Part shown: in pieces, positions 20,801 to 31,864 of the stretch
Layout: every line of letters starts with the position of its first letter
Position numbering within the stretch: position 1 is the first letter of the stretch
DNA from: Acanthamoeba castellanii str. Neff
Lineage: Eukaryota > Discosea > Longamoebia > Acanthamoebidae
NCBI RefSeq assembly: GCF_000313135.1
Contig: NW_004457268.1
Location: 104,692-137,875, forward strand
DNA: 33,184 nucleotides
Direction: 5' to 3'
The notes under the pieces: generated by a model
The model's input: only the letters and a program-made list of their open reading frames with translations
The model's database searches: none
What the model was told of the DNA's origin: nothing
Translations under genes and position numbers: made by a program

Positions 20801-22071
20801 CCAATGAAACAGATCTGAAGAGCCTGAACATTCTAGTGGACGACAGTCTCAACCTGAAGGTGACCGACTTTGGCCTCTCGTGCAAGGTCAACCACACCAT
20901 TACGGCCGTCGGCACTCCCATGTACGCACGCCGAGACACGACACACACGGCACACACGGCACACACGACACACACACGACACACACAGCTCACATTAACC
21001 ACGCGTGGTATCAAAGGTATTCGGCCCCTGAGGTCCTCCGTTCGTCTGTTTACACTGAGAAGTCAGACGTGTACAGCTTTGGGATCATCATGTGGTGCGC
21101 CCCTCCCGCAATATTCAATACTAATTAATAATATTTTTGTAGTGTTGTTAATGTTATAATTATAAAATAATACTAATACAAAAAAAAACTACCAACGCAA
21201 CAGGGAGCTGATGACGCGAGAGGAGCCCTACGTGGGCATCAATTTGTTCGAGATCATCAACAAGGTCGTCACGGAGAAGCTGCGGCCGCGGCTGCCCGCA
21301 CCGTCCGACGAGTTCCCCTCGTGCCTTCTCGACATCATCCAGCGGTACCACCCCCTCGCCCTCGCCCACACTAGTCGCCATCGTCAAGGCAGTCACACGC
21401 ACCACCACACACGCACACGCACCACCGCACACGCACACGCACCACCGCACACGCAACACGACAGGTGCTGGGACGATGAGCCGGAGGTGCGGCCGTGCTT
21501 CCGCGAGATACTGGAGTACATGGAGATCAAGGCCGAGGAGACGCGCGACCCCGCACTCGTCGCGGCCTCGTCGTGCTACGTCGACCTCTCGAGCTCGGGC
21601 GTGCGCCGCACGCTCACGGCCGGCCTCCGGCGCTCGTCGTCCCTCTCGACATCCGCCGGCGCGACCACTTCGGCCGCCTCGTCGATGCCGCTGCCGTCGC
21701 TGGCCGCCGGCGCTGGCCGCGAGGAGAGCGTCGATGACGAAGACCGCCGGCGGACGACGACCGGCAGTGGCGAGGAGAGCGGCGACGGCGGGCCGTCGTC
21801 GGTGCGGCTGCAGATCGACGTGCCGGCGTCATGGGACGACGGCGCGAGCGACGCCGAGAGCCGGGAGCGCACGCGGGAGGAGGAGGTGCGAAGGCAGCGA
21901 CATCAACGACACGAACAAGAACGAAGTCGCCAACTGCAGCAGCAACTACAACGACAACGACAACAAGACGAACGGGAAGACAATGAAGAGCGCCGAGGAG
22001 ATGATGAAGACGAAGACGAGGACAGCCGAACACGGCGACGGCTCAACATCAACGACGCAGACAACCCATGA
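17897..22071 (+). CDS. Seven-transmembrane receptor-like TKL protein kinase
   Basis: Fifteen exons sum exactly to 2289 nt, 762 residues. After a signal peptide (residues about 20-35) comes a short Cys-containing stretch (WCISKNACSVASVC), then seven hydrophobic segments: PVFLLVIYTIPLLFLLYHLW, IRWLQILMLFMVWLIVSLFL, ILAIVLTVVEIFGLSMF, SIVGSIFIAGLVASGW, FGILYNGVWFLIYLTLLVVP, FLFVLVAVWLMSTATAVL and SALSSLFFVIVYVSALS. With the N-terminus outside, this puts the kinase in the cytosol. The kinase has Gly loop ARGNFAEVHRG, Lys357 in VAIK, HRDLKSLN (Asp452), DFG (470-472), YSAPEVL and DVYSFGIIMWELMTREEP, all TKL-like. The C-terminal 160 residues are Ser/Thr then Gln/Arg/Glu-rich low complexity. Such receptors probably sense extracellular cues; ligand unknown. 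Key exon ends: 17897-18193, 18313-18470, 18937-19039, 19159-19303, 19385-19487, 19583-19677, 19815-19866, 19965-20048, last exon 21465-22071. Confidence 0.88.
20421..20530. repeat. 9-bp minisatellite (CACACCGCA)n in an intron
   Basis: About twelve nearly perfect head-to-tail copies of CACACCGCA lie wholly inside the intron between kinase exons of the 7TM kinase gene (20395-20561). Spacers do not differ from repeats, so this is not a CRISPR array. Related shorter copies occur at 7381-7403 and 8325-8362. Confidence 0.9.
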
Positions 22072-22274
22072 AGGAGTTCTATTTATGTTATGATTGTTTA
22101 TGTGGCAGAGAAGTTTATTTTATCATATCTTGATATAGCGAGAGTGATCAACATCGTGATCACTCCAAGAGAAGAGAAAGTAAAAAACATATGGTTGTAG
22201 TTGTATCGCACATTTTAAAGATATAGCTGGTCGGGATTGGCGGTCGGTTGCAGAGCAACGCGGAGTCGGCTGGC

Positions 22275-23633
22275 TTAGAGCAGGTGGGAGAGCGAGGCGT
22301 AGGAGAAGAGAACGGCCAGGAGGAGGGCCAGGTTGGGCAGGAGGCCCGAGGCCCAGCCGCCCTCGATGTCCATGAGCGGGTCGAGCATGATCTTCTCGGC
22401 CGCGCGGTCGCTGGTGACCACCACCTCGACGCTGCCCTTCTGGGTCCACTTGGCCTTGTTGAGGGTCACGTTGAGGTTGGCGAAGTGGGGCTCGCCCGAC
22501 TTGGCGTAGGGGTTCTTGCTGAGGAAGGTGAAGCCACCACGCCCGGGCCACAGGTAGGCGAACGTGTAGGGGCCGTTCAGGGTGAACCCAGTGGTGCGTC
22601 CCTTGCTGTCTGTGAATTAACATAACATATACGTCAATATAATTATATATGATATTGTGTGATATGATCTATATATACACAGAAAAAGAGTAGAAAGTAC
22701 CCTTGGCGACGGTGTAGGAGACGGTGGGCTCGGCGGTGAGGTTCTTCTTCTGGCCGGGCAGGGTGTTGTTGTTCATGAACATGTAGAAGTCCTCGTCGGC
22801 GATGTCCCAGGTGACCTCGGTGCACACCTGGAAGCCGTTGAGGTAGGACTTGACGGGCCACTCGATCTGGATGTTGGCCTTAACGTTGCCGGGCAGGAGG
22901 GCGATGAACTGCTTGGAGCCGGGCACGGCCTCCATGTGGTACTTGTCGATGAAGGACTTGATGTTCCAGTTGAACACGGCACCCTCGGGCTTGGCAATGC
23001 CAACGTTCTGGCTGAATTCCTAATGGATTTAAAAAAACGCACCAAGCGAAAAAATTTCCGGTTAGCCACGAAACGACGCGGGCCAATGGAAAATCAAAGC
23101 GATTTGAGAGGAGTGGGAGATGTACAGAGTAGACGGAGTCGAGGTCGGGGTCCCACAGCGCCTGAGGCCTGATGACCTGCTTCTGGCCGAGGGCCAGGGC
23201 GGCCTCCTGCACGGCGCCACCGCCGCCCTTGCCCACCTCACGCAGACAGGTCAGGCGCATGGTGAACCTGGAGTTGCCGTGGCTGGCAATGAATCTGTTG
23301 ATAATGAACATGTTGGTGGAGTAGAATTAGCATCGTCTTCACCACACACCAACACGCATGTCAATAAAAGAGAGGCGACAATTGCAAAACATACCCAGTG
23401 CCGTCGTCGGTGAGCTTGAAGCCGTTTTGGAGGTCGAGCGCGGGCGTGAGGATCGTTTCCAGGTCGCCGCCATCGCCACCGCCTTCGGCAGGCGGCGAGG
23501 GAGCAGGCTCGGAGGGCGAGGCCTCGGGCACGGGGGAGGTCTCGGGCGCGGGCGTCTGGGCGGCCACGAGGGCCAGCAGGCAGGTCGAGAGCAGGACCAG
23601 CAGGAGGGTCCAGGTCATGGATTTGATGGCCAT
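22275..23633 (-). CDS. Secreted, probably GPI- or membrane-anchored protein of unknown family
   Basis: Four exons (23633-23395, 23294-23126, 23019-22701, 22609-22275) sum to 1062 nt, 353 residues. Not recognised as a known family. It opens with a signal peptide (WTLLLVLLSTCLLALVAAQ), then a Pro/Ser/Glu linker (PAPETSPVPEASPSEPAP) and Gly/Asp stretch. A folded region of about 240 residues follows, with a Cys in TMRLTCLREVGKG and another in GFQVCTEVTWDI. The C-terminus ends in a hydrophobic run (LLPNLALLLAVLFSYASLSHLL) with almost nothing after it, as in GPI-anchor signals; a small-residue site (GGWASG) precedes it. One or two N-x-S/T sites (NNTL, NLT, NVT) support secretion. It converges with the 7TM kinase gene, 200 bp between stops. 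It may be a cell-surface or cyst-wall protein, but that is only a guess. Confidence 0.8.
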
Positions 23634-24348
23634 GCTGCTGTCTTTGTTTGTGTGTTCTGTTGAAGAAGAAGACCAAGTTCAACACTTGTTGGTGGATGCT
23701 GCTTGCTGCTGCTAATGCTTGAGGTTGAAGCAGTAGTTGGTGGTGGTGGTGATGATAGTGGAGAAGGTAGGTTGCAATATTTGTACCCCAGGGGCGGAAA
23801 CCAACACCGAAACCAGTAGGACCTGGCCCCGAGGAGGAGTTGGGAGAAATCTGATAGGGATTACGAACAATTGATCAGTGTGAAGGACCCTGGCCGCTGG
23901 TGGTTGGTCCGGTGGAGTTTGGCAGTCCGTCGGATTCATCCCAGACCCGTACTCCCGTGATGTCGTGTGTTCAATTCAGTTCGTCAACCGAACATCTCGC
24001 GAACTCCAGAAGGGGCGAGAAACGGTGGAATCAGAGAGAAATTCCCCACACGGCCGACGTGCCGCTTATGCCGATAAATCCCTGTTCCTTTATCGAATAA
24101 TAGAATTATTCTGTGCCCAGAACCAGGCCGACCGGACGGGCGACCCTTCGTCACCGAGATTTGGGCAGCGTTGCCTTCGTCATCGGTCTTGTCGTCTTCC
24201 ATTTTTCATTCTGTTGGCGGGTGTAACGGCTTTCTTTGCTGAGCGAAAAGTTTGCGAAACGTGTAATTTTTGTTTCAAAATTCACCACGGGCGGTTTTGC
24301 TTGTTTCATCTTGGGGACAGAGATCTTCGTCACACAAATAAAGGCAAG
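23634..24348. promoter_or_regulatory. Divergent intergenic region upstream of TAF5 and the anchored protein gene
   Basis: About 715 bp separate the two start codons. The frame ahead of the TAF5 ATG is open from 23965 but its wording is unlike any TAF5 N-terminus, so I treat it as leader. No repeat or RNA gene seen. Confidence 0.5.
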
Positions 24349-27300
24349 ATGAGCAGCAAGGAGAGGGAGACAGATAATCAGATCCTCCTCTATCTAAAGA
24401 GGAAGGGCTACAAGGCCGCCGCGGCCATTATGCAGCAGGAATTGGCTCGCGCTGCGGCTCCGGCTGGCCATGGGGGCGAACGGACAGCAGAGCAGGCCAC
24501 CTTTGAAGCCGCGCTCGATAGCGAAGCGAGCATTACAAATCTCATTTCTTCCTTCGGCACCATCGATCGTTCGCCTGAGCGCTACGATGAGGCCTACATC
24601 GCACTGCGCGATTGGATTTACGCCTCCCTCGACCGATACAAGGTCCCATTCCTTTCCCCATCCACTCCATCACCTCGTCTGCGCCCAACCCCCTACAAAT
24701 TAAATCATCATTTAATATCTAGTATAATTCTTCATCAGCCCATTTCGCTTTCCGAAAGAAGTTGAGCCTCTGGGCAGTGCAAACCGAAAAAGGCTCATCT
24801 TTTTCCTCTTCGCCTGCAGTTTGAGCTGATGGGTGTGCTGTACCCGGTGTTCGTGCACCTCTATCTCGACATGGTGGCGGATAACCGCCCCGACGCCGGT
24901 ACGTACCACTACTCCTACGCTACTTGGTCTCCGCTGGCGTCGTCGCCAACCTCATCGCTCATGTCATGATGAACCCCTCGCCTCGCTTCCTGGTGTGGCC
25001 TCAGCCATGGGCTTCTTGCAGAAGCATCTGGTCGAACACGAGGATCTCCACCTGGACGAGATTCAGCGTTTGCAGGCCGTCACCAGCAAGCAGCAGATCG
25101 AAGAAAACCAGGTATGTTTGCTACCACTACAACTACAACTACTACTACTCGGTGCTCGTTCTTATGTAGTGAGCATCATCATCGTCGTCGTCGTCATCAT
25201 CATCCATCGTGTGCAGGTGGCGCAGAAGTTCCGCAAGTTCAAGTCACCCGTCCGCATGTGCCGCTACAGCGCCAACCTCTTGGTGGCCTTCCTCGAACAG
25301 CCGAAGATGACCCTGCTGCTGGGTCTTGCCAACCAGTATCTCGACATCAAGGGTATTTGATTTCTTCTACACACACGACACACACACACCACACACCACA
25401 CACACCACACACACCACACACACACACACACACACAACACACTAATGGATGTGTGCGGTGCGTGCGGTGCGATGATGATCTGGTGTGATGATGAAACGCA
25501 GTGTTCAGCGGTGAACCGGATGAGCTGGCCGAGTTGGAGTACGACGCCATCACCGGCCAGTCGGCGGAGGAGGTGGACAACATCAACCGCAAGGAGGTAC
25601 ACTGGGGCCTGCTCGAGGAGCAGGTGGCGCACCTCAAGGAGGAAGCGGCCGAAAAGGAGGCCAAGACCAAGGAAAAGGAGAAGGAGAAGGAGAAAGAAAA
25701 GGAGAAGGAAAAGGAGAAAGAGAAGGAGGACGCCGGGAAGGACGACAGCCAAATGGACATCGAGAAAGACGCGGAAAAAGACGAGGAAAAGGAAGAAGCC
25801 AAGAAGGTACACCCTGACCAGCACCTCTCCGATCCAACTTCGCATCGTGTGGCGTGTCGCGTATTGTCGCGTCGTGTCGTGTCTGCGTCGTCACGCGTTC
25901 CCCGCTTATGATGCGGTGGCCCTGATTGGATTGCAGGCCAAGGAAACTCCGGTCAAGCGAGTAAAGACGGAGCCGACTGAACCCGCGGGGCCACCAATCG
26001 AGACCATCAAGTCCATGATCCCCGTTCCCTCCCTGTACGTCCACGCCCGCACATGCCCCCGCGCACACTCGCTCGCCCGCTCACTGCAGTGCGGAGCGCA
26101 GTCAGCTGACCAAGTGTGGCCCTCATTCCTGATTCCAGAAACGAAACTCTGGAGATCAAGCGATTGGAGGACCTGAGAAGGCGCGTGGCGCTCTCGTCCG
26201 CCTCGCTCCCCTCCATCTGCTTCTTCACCTTCCTCAACTCTCACAACAGGTGAACACCCCCACCCTTCGAGCGCCGATCTTTGTCAGCTTCACTGAACTC
26301 ATCACCGACCTGTGGCTGTGCTGTGCTGCGTAGCATCAATTGTGTCGACATCACGCGTGATGCGAGCGTGGTGGCCGGGGGCTACGCGGACTCGTCCATC
26401 AAAGTGTGGGACCTGCAAAAGGACCACCAGCGCATTTTTGGGACGGGCAAGGAGGAGGCGCCCACGTCGCGGAAGCGCTCGACGGACTATGTGCAGCTGC
26501 TGGGCCACTCGGGTCCAGTCTACGCCTGCAGCTTCAGCCCCGACAACCAGTACCTCATCTCCGCTTCCGAAGACAACACCGGTACCCTCCCTTCCTCTCG
26601 TATGTGTGTCGTGTGGTGTGTCGTGTGTGTGTGTGTCGTGTGTGTGTCGTGTGTGGTGTGTGTGTGTGTCTTACGTGCGGTTTCATGGGTACCAGCGCGC
26701 CTGTGGAACCTCGAGACTCGAACGAACCTCGTCTGCTATCGGGGACACAACTACCCCGTGTGGGACGTCGAGTTCAGTCCTCTTGGGTACTACTTCGCGA
26801 CGGCCAGCCACGATCGAACGGCGCGCCTGTGGAGCACTGACCACATCTACCCGCTTCGCATCTTTGCGGGCCACCTGTCCGACGTCGACGTACGTCGCCA
26901 TTCCATTCCATCAGTTTCTGTTTTTGCTGCTGCTGCTGTGCTGTTCGTGTGAAAGTGTCGTGTGGCCTTTTCATCAACCGACCGACCGACCGACCAACTC
27001 GGTGCTTTGCTTCCGCCCGCACAGTGCGTCAAGTTCCATCCGAACTGCAACTACGTGGCCACGGGCTCGAGCGACAAGTCGATCAGGCTCTGGGAAATGA
27101 ACTCGGGCAACTGCGTGCGCATTTTCACCGGCCACTTCGGTCCCGTCTACGCCCTCGCCTTCTCCCCCGACGGCCGTCTGCTCGCCTCCGCTGGTACCTT
27201 GGCACGACACACACACGACACACACACACACGGCACACACACACGGCACACACACACGGCACTCACATACCCTCGCTCTCCTACAAAAGGTGAGGACAAG

Positions 27301-27917
27301 ACGGTGATGATTTGGGACCTGGGCACGGGCAAGCGCGTCAAGGTGCTGTCGGGCCACCACGAGAAGACCATCTGGTCGCTCGACTTCTCCGCCGAGGGCA
27401 CACTCCTCGCCTCCGGTTCGGCCGACAACGTACGCACACACCCCACACTCTCTTCTCCCCCATCATTGGCGTCGCGTGCCTGACATTCCGTGGTCGTCGG
27501 GCCTGACGACACCAAACAATCAAACTAAACAGACGGTGCGGCTGTGGGCGATGGACCGATCGGCGGCCACGGCACCGTCCGCAGGGCTCGCCGCCGCGAC
27601 GGCCTCCATCACCGGCGGCGCCGCGCCCGCGCCCATCCTGCCGTCGGCCAGCTTCAGCACCGCAGCGCTCGCCACCTCCGACGACGCCGGCAAGCACGGC
27701 AAGAAGCGTCCCGTCACCAAGTACCCTCCTCTCCCACATCTCTCCCACACCTCGAGCGTGCGATTGCTGACGTGATGGGCTCTGCTTGATTGTTTGGGGG
27801 GTGACCAGGTCGCCGGAGCTGTTGAAGACGTTCGCGACGAAGAAGACGCCCGTGTACTCACTCAAGTTCACCCACCGCAACCTCCTCCTCGCCGCCGGGC
27901 CCTTCCTCGCCGATTGA
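24349..27917 (+). CDS. TAF5: Transcription initiation factor TFIID subunit 5 (WD40)
   Basis: TAF5 is a scaffold subunit of TFIID (and of SAGA in some species) in the nucleus. The product starts MSSKERETDNQILLYLKRKG with a LisH-like helix pair. The TAF5 NTD2 domain follows (WIYASLDRYKFELMGVLYPV, HLVEHEDLHLDEIQRL, FRKFKSPVRMCRYSANLL). A nuclear-type linker is rich in Glu/Lys (EKEKEK run, about 25660-25730) and contains PVKRVKTEPTEP. Six WD repeats end in VWDL, LWNL, LWST, LWEM, IWDL and LWAM, and a seventh partial blade (TPVYSLKFTHRNLLLAAGPF) closes the propeller. Conserved wording such as LLGHSGPVYACSFSPDNQYL and GHNYPVWDVEFSPLGYYFATAS is diagnostic for TAF5. The ATG was chosen because the LisH follows at once and AAG precedes it. 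Roughly a dozen introns, several full of CA or GTGT repeats. An Ala/Pro-rich loop sits between the last full blade and the final strand. Confidence 0.95.
25370..25440. repeat. CA-rich microsatellite in a TAF5 intron
   Basis: Alternating (CA)n broken by CCACA steps fills most of one TAF5 intron. It is the longest of several CA-rich intronic tracts in this gene. Confidence 0.85.
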
Positions 27918-28016
27918 TACCACCATCACACCGCACACGCACACGCGCGTGTGCGACTCGGTAGAACAAGGAGGTTTATGTTTCTGAGAAGACTCTTGGC
28001 AGTGATGTGCCAACTC

Positions 28017-29160
28017 TTACACGTAGTAGCGCGCGATCTGCTCGACGATCGCCACGGGCTTCTTGGACGGCTCGCTCTTGCCCTGGCCACCCACACACAC
28101 ACCAAGTCAGCAACGTTCGTACGACGCACGACACGCACACACCACACACCACACACCACGACACGACACGACCGGAGCACACTGGTTACCTTCTCCTTGA
28201 CCTCGAAGGTGCCCTCGATGATGACCTGAATGCCGCCGGGCACGTCGGTCACCTCCTTGAGGGTGACGCGCGTGCGCACGCTGGCGCCGACGTGCACGGG
28301 CGCGATGAAGCGGACCTTGTTCAGGCCGTAGTTGACTCCCATCTTCACTCCTATCGACCACCATCGTCATCAGCGTCCATTGTCACCACCACTGATGATG
28401 ATGGTGATGGTGATGAAGAAGAAGAAGATCGACGGCGTACCCTCCAGGCGAGGAATGGCCTCGGCGTTGAGGAACGGCGCCAGCGAGAGCGTCAGGAAGC
28501 CGTGAGCGACGGGACCGCCTGCGTGTCGTGTCGTGTCGTGCGTCGCGCGTGTGTCGTGTCATGGTCGTGGTCGTGTCAGTGGGAAGGGTTGTGTCATGTG
28601 TGCCGTGTGTCGCGTACCGAAGGGGGATTCCTTCTTGGCGCGCTCGGGCTCGGTGTGAATCCACTGCCAATCGCAGGTGGCATCGGCGAACGTGTTCACA
28701 CGCTGCAAAAACACATAAATAATTATTTAATTATTATTAATAAAAATAATTATAAGATAAATTCAAATAGTATTAAAGGTGCCTGTTGGGTGATCTCGAG
28801 CCAGCCGCTTACGCCGACCTCGGTGCCGACGGCCTTCTTCATCTCGTCCACGTTGGCGAAGCTGCGGTTTTGAGGCGCGCTGCGGCCCTTCACCTCATCC
28901 CGCACTAGCGCGCAGAGGAAAAGGAAATGTTAATCTCACCCGCTACTCGATTCGATTAAAGAATGAAGAATCAAATGGGAGAGGCGTACAAGCGTTGGCG
29001 CTGTTGGCAGCAAGGGCGCCAATCGACTCTAGATTTTTGGGCTTTCTGGTTAGCAGCAGAACTCATGGGGCGCTGGTTGGTGCAAGGGGGAGGGGGCAGA
29101 ACCAGCTCCAGCCATGTGGTTGCCGATAACCTGCACTCGTCTCACGGCCTGCGTGTTCAT
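28017..29160 (-). CDS. MaoC-like (hot-dog fold) acyl-CoA dehydratase
   Basis: Six exons (29160-29103, 28904-28783, 28702-28618, 28518-28441, 28350-28190, 28082-28017) sum to 570 nt, 189 residues. The hot-dog hydratase wording is clear: [20 protein letters not shown] then [10 protein letters not shown], with the catalytic Asp71 and His76, followed by [17 protein letters not shown] and the strand [25 protein letters not shown]. Enzymes of this type hydrate or dehydrate enoyl/3-hydroxyacyl-CoA; NodN and MaoC-like proteins have this layout. The usual TGD before the active site reads TCD here. The first exon ([19 protein letters not shown]) joins in phase and supplies the start. The second intron has a GC donor (CAG|GCACCT), since no GT occurs until just before its acceptor. 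Its 5' end faces the F-box/membrane gene. Confidence 0.87.
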
Positions 29161-29313
29161 CTTCGTCGTAGTAGCTTGCGTGTCGTGTGAAGAGAAGGGA
29201 ACACGAGCAGACCCACTTTAGTTTTATTATCAATATTTTTCTTTTTTTCTTGTGCTATTTACCAAAAGAGGAAAAATCACATTATAAATAAATAGAAAAG
29301 TCTTTGTTCATTG
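29161..29313. promoter_or_regulatory. Compact divergent promoter
   Basis: Only 153 bp separate the start codons of the MaoC-like gene (minus) and the F-box/membrane gene (plus). The right part is AT-rich (29215-29300), including TTTTATTATCAATATTTTTC. Both transcripts must start here. Confidence 0.55.
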
Positions 29314-30820
29314 ATGAAGATGGAGGAGCTGCCAGATGAGGTGCTGCTGGAAATAGTTCGAAGGGTGGTGCTGGTGCGAAGCAGCTCGCCGGCGACCAGG
29401 GGTGAGGAGGCGGCATGTTGTGCAGCGGCGGTGTTGAGGGATGTGGGCAGCCTGTCGCGCGTGTCGAGCCGGTGGCGCGCCGTGGTCGCGACCGACTCCC
29501 TGTGGCGCGACCTCTACAAGCACAGATGGATGAACCACAACCGACACCTCGTGCGCGAGCAGGACCACCAACAAATCGACCAACAGTTCGACTCCTTCTA
29601 CCGCGCCCACAAGCCCCTCTGCTGGAAGGTACATATTATTTTTAATTTATTTATTTTAATATTCAACTTTCAACATCAATATCTCTGCATAAATAATTAC
29701 TCATTTATCAGTTATAAATTAAAATTCAAATAATAAAATCGTGCAGGCGTTCTACTTGCGCGAGGTGCGGCGCCCGATGACGGAGCTGCTGCGCGGGGTC
29801 GACTGGGACTCGCTGCGTCTCTCAAAGCTGGGCTGGACTGGCCTCCAGGACTCCGCCCTCGCCCGCTCGGTACCACCACGTCTTTCTCTTGACTGAAGGC
29901 GGCGTCATCACCAACACCTCGTTCCCTGTGTCGTGTGTCGTGTTGTGTGTCGTGTGTGTCGTGTGTGTGTGTCGTGTGTCGTGTGTGTCGTGGTGTGTGT
30001 GTGGTGCGGAGACAGGAGGAGGACGGCGCGGTGCGGGAGCTGCGCGCGGCCTCGCGGTCGGAGCGGCTGCGGGAGGCGCTCGCCTCCTACCCGCCCGCCT
30101 TCCGGCGTCGTCTGCGCGAAAGACTCGAGATGCTGCACGTCCGCTGCAGCTTTCTACACCGCATTCAGAACGCACGTGCGTGTCGTGCGTGTCGTGCGTG
30201 TCGTGCGTGTCGTGTGTCGTGTAGTTGGTCGTGTCGTGTGCTGAACGGCGTCGCAGTGTTCTTGGCCAAGGTGGGGTTGGGGGTCTACGCGGTGCGGCGC
30301 CTGGCGCCCTCGCTCTGCCCTCTGCCCGACCGATTCGTGGCCGCGCGGCGACTGCCGGGTGCCGCCTCTGCTCTCGCCGTCCTCGCCGGCTTCTGGCCTC
30401 TCCTGTCCTACACCGCGGCCTACTCTGTCGTGCAACATCAGCTCGGGTACGTGTGTGCGTGTGCGGTGGCGCGTGTGTCGTGTCGTCGTGTGCGACGTCT
30501 GTTGAGTGGTGGCGTTGGTGTAGGGCGAAGAGCTACCTGGGCGGCTGCGGTCGCAATTGGCGCCTGTGTGCGGCCAAGTTCGGCGTACGCGTCTTGCATT
30601 CGCTGCTCGAGGAAATCGGCCTTCGGTACCCTCCACCCCCGTCCCACCGCTCACGATTGTCGCTCCAACCGCTCACTCCTACCCGCACGCACGACCGCAC
30701 ACGCATGACCGCACACAATGCATAAAAGGTGGTTGTGCGTGAGTCCGTTCGTAATGGCGCTCGTTGCGACCAACGGCCTCCTGAAAGCTGTGACCTTTAT
30801 CCTCGGTAACACACACGCAC

Positions 30821-30858
<38 letters not shown>

Positions 30859-31735
30859 ACACACACGACGCACACCACACACTCGCGCCGGCTCACCACC
30901 CACCACCCAGCTCTCGTGGGTTCCTACACCGTGTTGGAGACCCTGAACCAGGTGACTACTCCCTCCCGTTAACAACACAGCACATCGTGTGGTTGTCTTC
31001 CACACTCACCACACACACACGACACACCACACTCACCACACACACTCACCACACACACTCACACACACACACGCCGCCAACACGCAGCACTCGACCCGGC
31101 GCGCGCCAAGCGACGACACGAAGATCAGCATGTTCAGCTTCGCGGTGGCATGCTACGTGGCCCGCTTCGACTTGGTTCTCGGCACCGTCGCCACCCTGGT
31201 CCTGCCCCTCTTCCACCGCCTCACCCGCAACGCCTACCGTGACGTCATCAAAGAGGCCGGCTCGGCCCCGCCGCCACCGCAGCCGTACCTGCACCTCTTC
31301 GTGCTGGGCCTGTTCGCGGTGAGCTCGCTCGCGCAGCTGTCGCACACGCCGCCGTGGCTCACCGAGAAGCTCGCCACCGCGGCGGCGGCGTGGCGGCCCA
31401 CGGCGCGGGTGTGGGACTACCTGTCGGCAATCAACACCAGCCGCCAGCCCGCGGCCTTCCTCGTAACGCTCCGCGCGTCGCTCGCCGGGTTGACCACGGC
31501 GCCGCACGGCAGCCGCAGCAACAGCGACGAGAGCGAGAGCGAGGCCAAGCGGCAGCTCGGCGAGTGTCTGCGCGCGGTGCACGGGCATGTGGTCGGGTGG
31601 GTCATGTGCCACGCGGCCCTGCGGCACGGCCTCCCGACGGCGGTGGCCCTCAAGCTCGTCTACGAGGCCGAGCTGCTCCTCTGCCACCTCGCCGCCAAGG
31701 CCCTCACCAGGTCACGGAACCAAAGCACCTCATAA
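29314..31735 (+). CDS. F-box protein with a polytopic membrane domain
   Basis: Eight exons (29314-29628, 29747-29869, 30016-30175, 30257-30446, 30524-30625, 30729-30805, 30911-30951, 31088-31735) sum to 1656 nt, 551 residues. The N-terminus is an F-box: MEELPDEVLLEIVRRVVLVR, interrupted by a 25-residue Ala/Ser insert, then LSRVSSRWRAVVATDSLWRDLYKHRW, the usual end of an F-box. A charged helical part follows. From exon 4 on, hydrophobic segments appear: LFLAKVGLGVYAV, ASALAVLAGFWPLLSYTAAYSVV, CVSPFVMALVATNGLLKAVTFIL, MFSFAVACYVARFDLVLGTVATLVLPLF, YLHLFVLGLFAVSSLAQL, giving four to six spans. Their motif SYLGGCGRNWRLCAAKFGVRVLHSLL resembles peroxisomal-biogenesis or carrier-like helices only vaguely; I do not assign a family. 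An F-box on a membrane protein would place an SCF ligase at a membrane. The final exon tail is Ser/Glu-rich. Confidence 0.82.
30808..30858. repeat. (CA)n microsatellite in an intron
   Basis: About twenty CA units in the sixth intron of the F-box/membrane gene, flanked by ACACGAC-type steps. The next intron (30952-31087) also carries CACA-rich sequence. Confidence 0.85.
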
Positions 31736-31740
31736 CTGTT

Positions 31741-31846
31741 CGTCAAAAAGAAAGAAAGCGAAGCGGTTGTCTTCGTCTTCGTTGTTCATTGTTCGCTCTT
31801 CGTTCTTTGTCTTCGCTTTCATTCTTTCTCTTTCGTTTTCGTTCTT
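31741..31846. repeat. Imperfect inverted repeat between convergent stops
   Basis: AAGAAAGAAAGCGAAG near 31749-31764 is mirrored by CTTCGCTTTCATTCTTTC near 31812-31830. It lies in the 129-bp spacer between the convergent F-box/membrane and CLC genes and the left arm starts just after the F-box gene stop, so it could shape 3' ends. Confidence 0.35.
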
Positions 31847-31864
31847 CTCGGCTTCAGGGGGGTG

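Noticed and set aside
25445..26176. Plus-strand 243-codon Arg/Lys-rich frame
   Set aside because: It is an out-of-frame reading of TAF5 exons and introns; the TAF5 frame carries the conserved domain.
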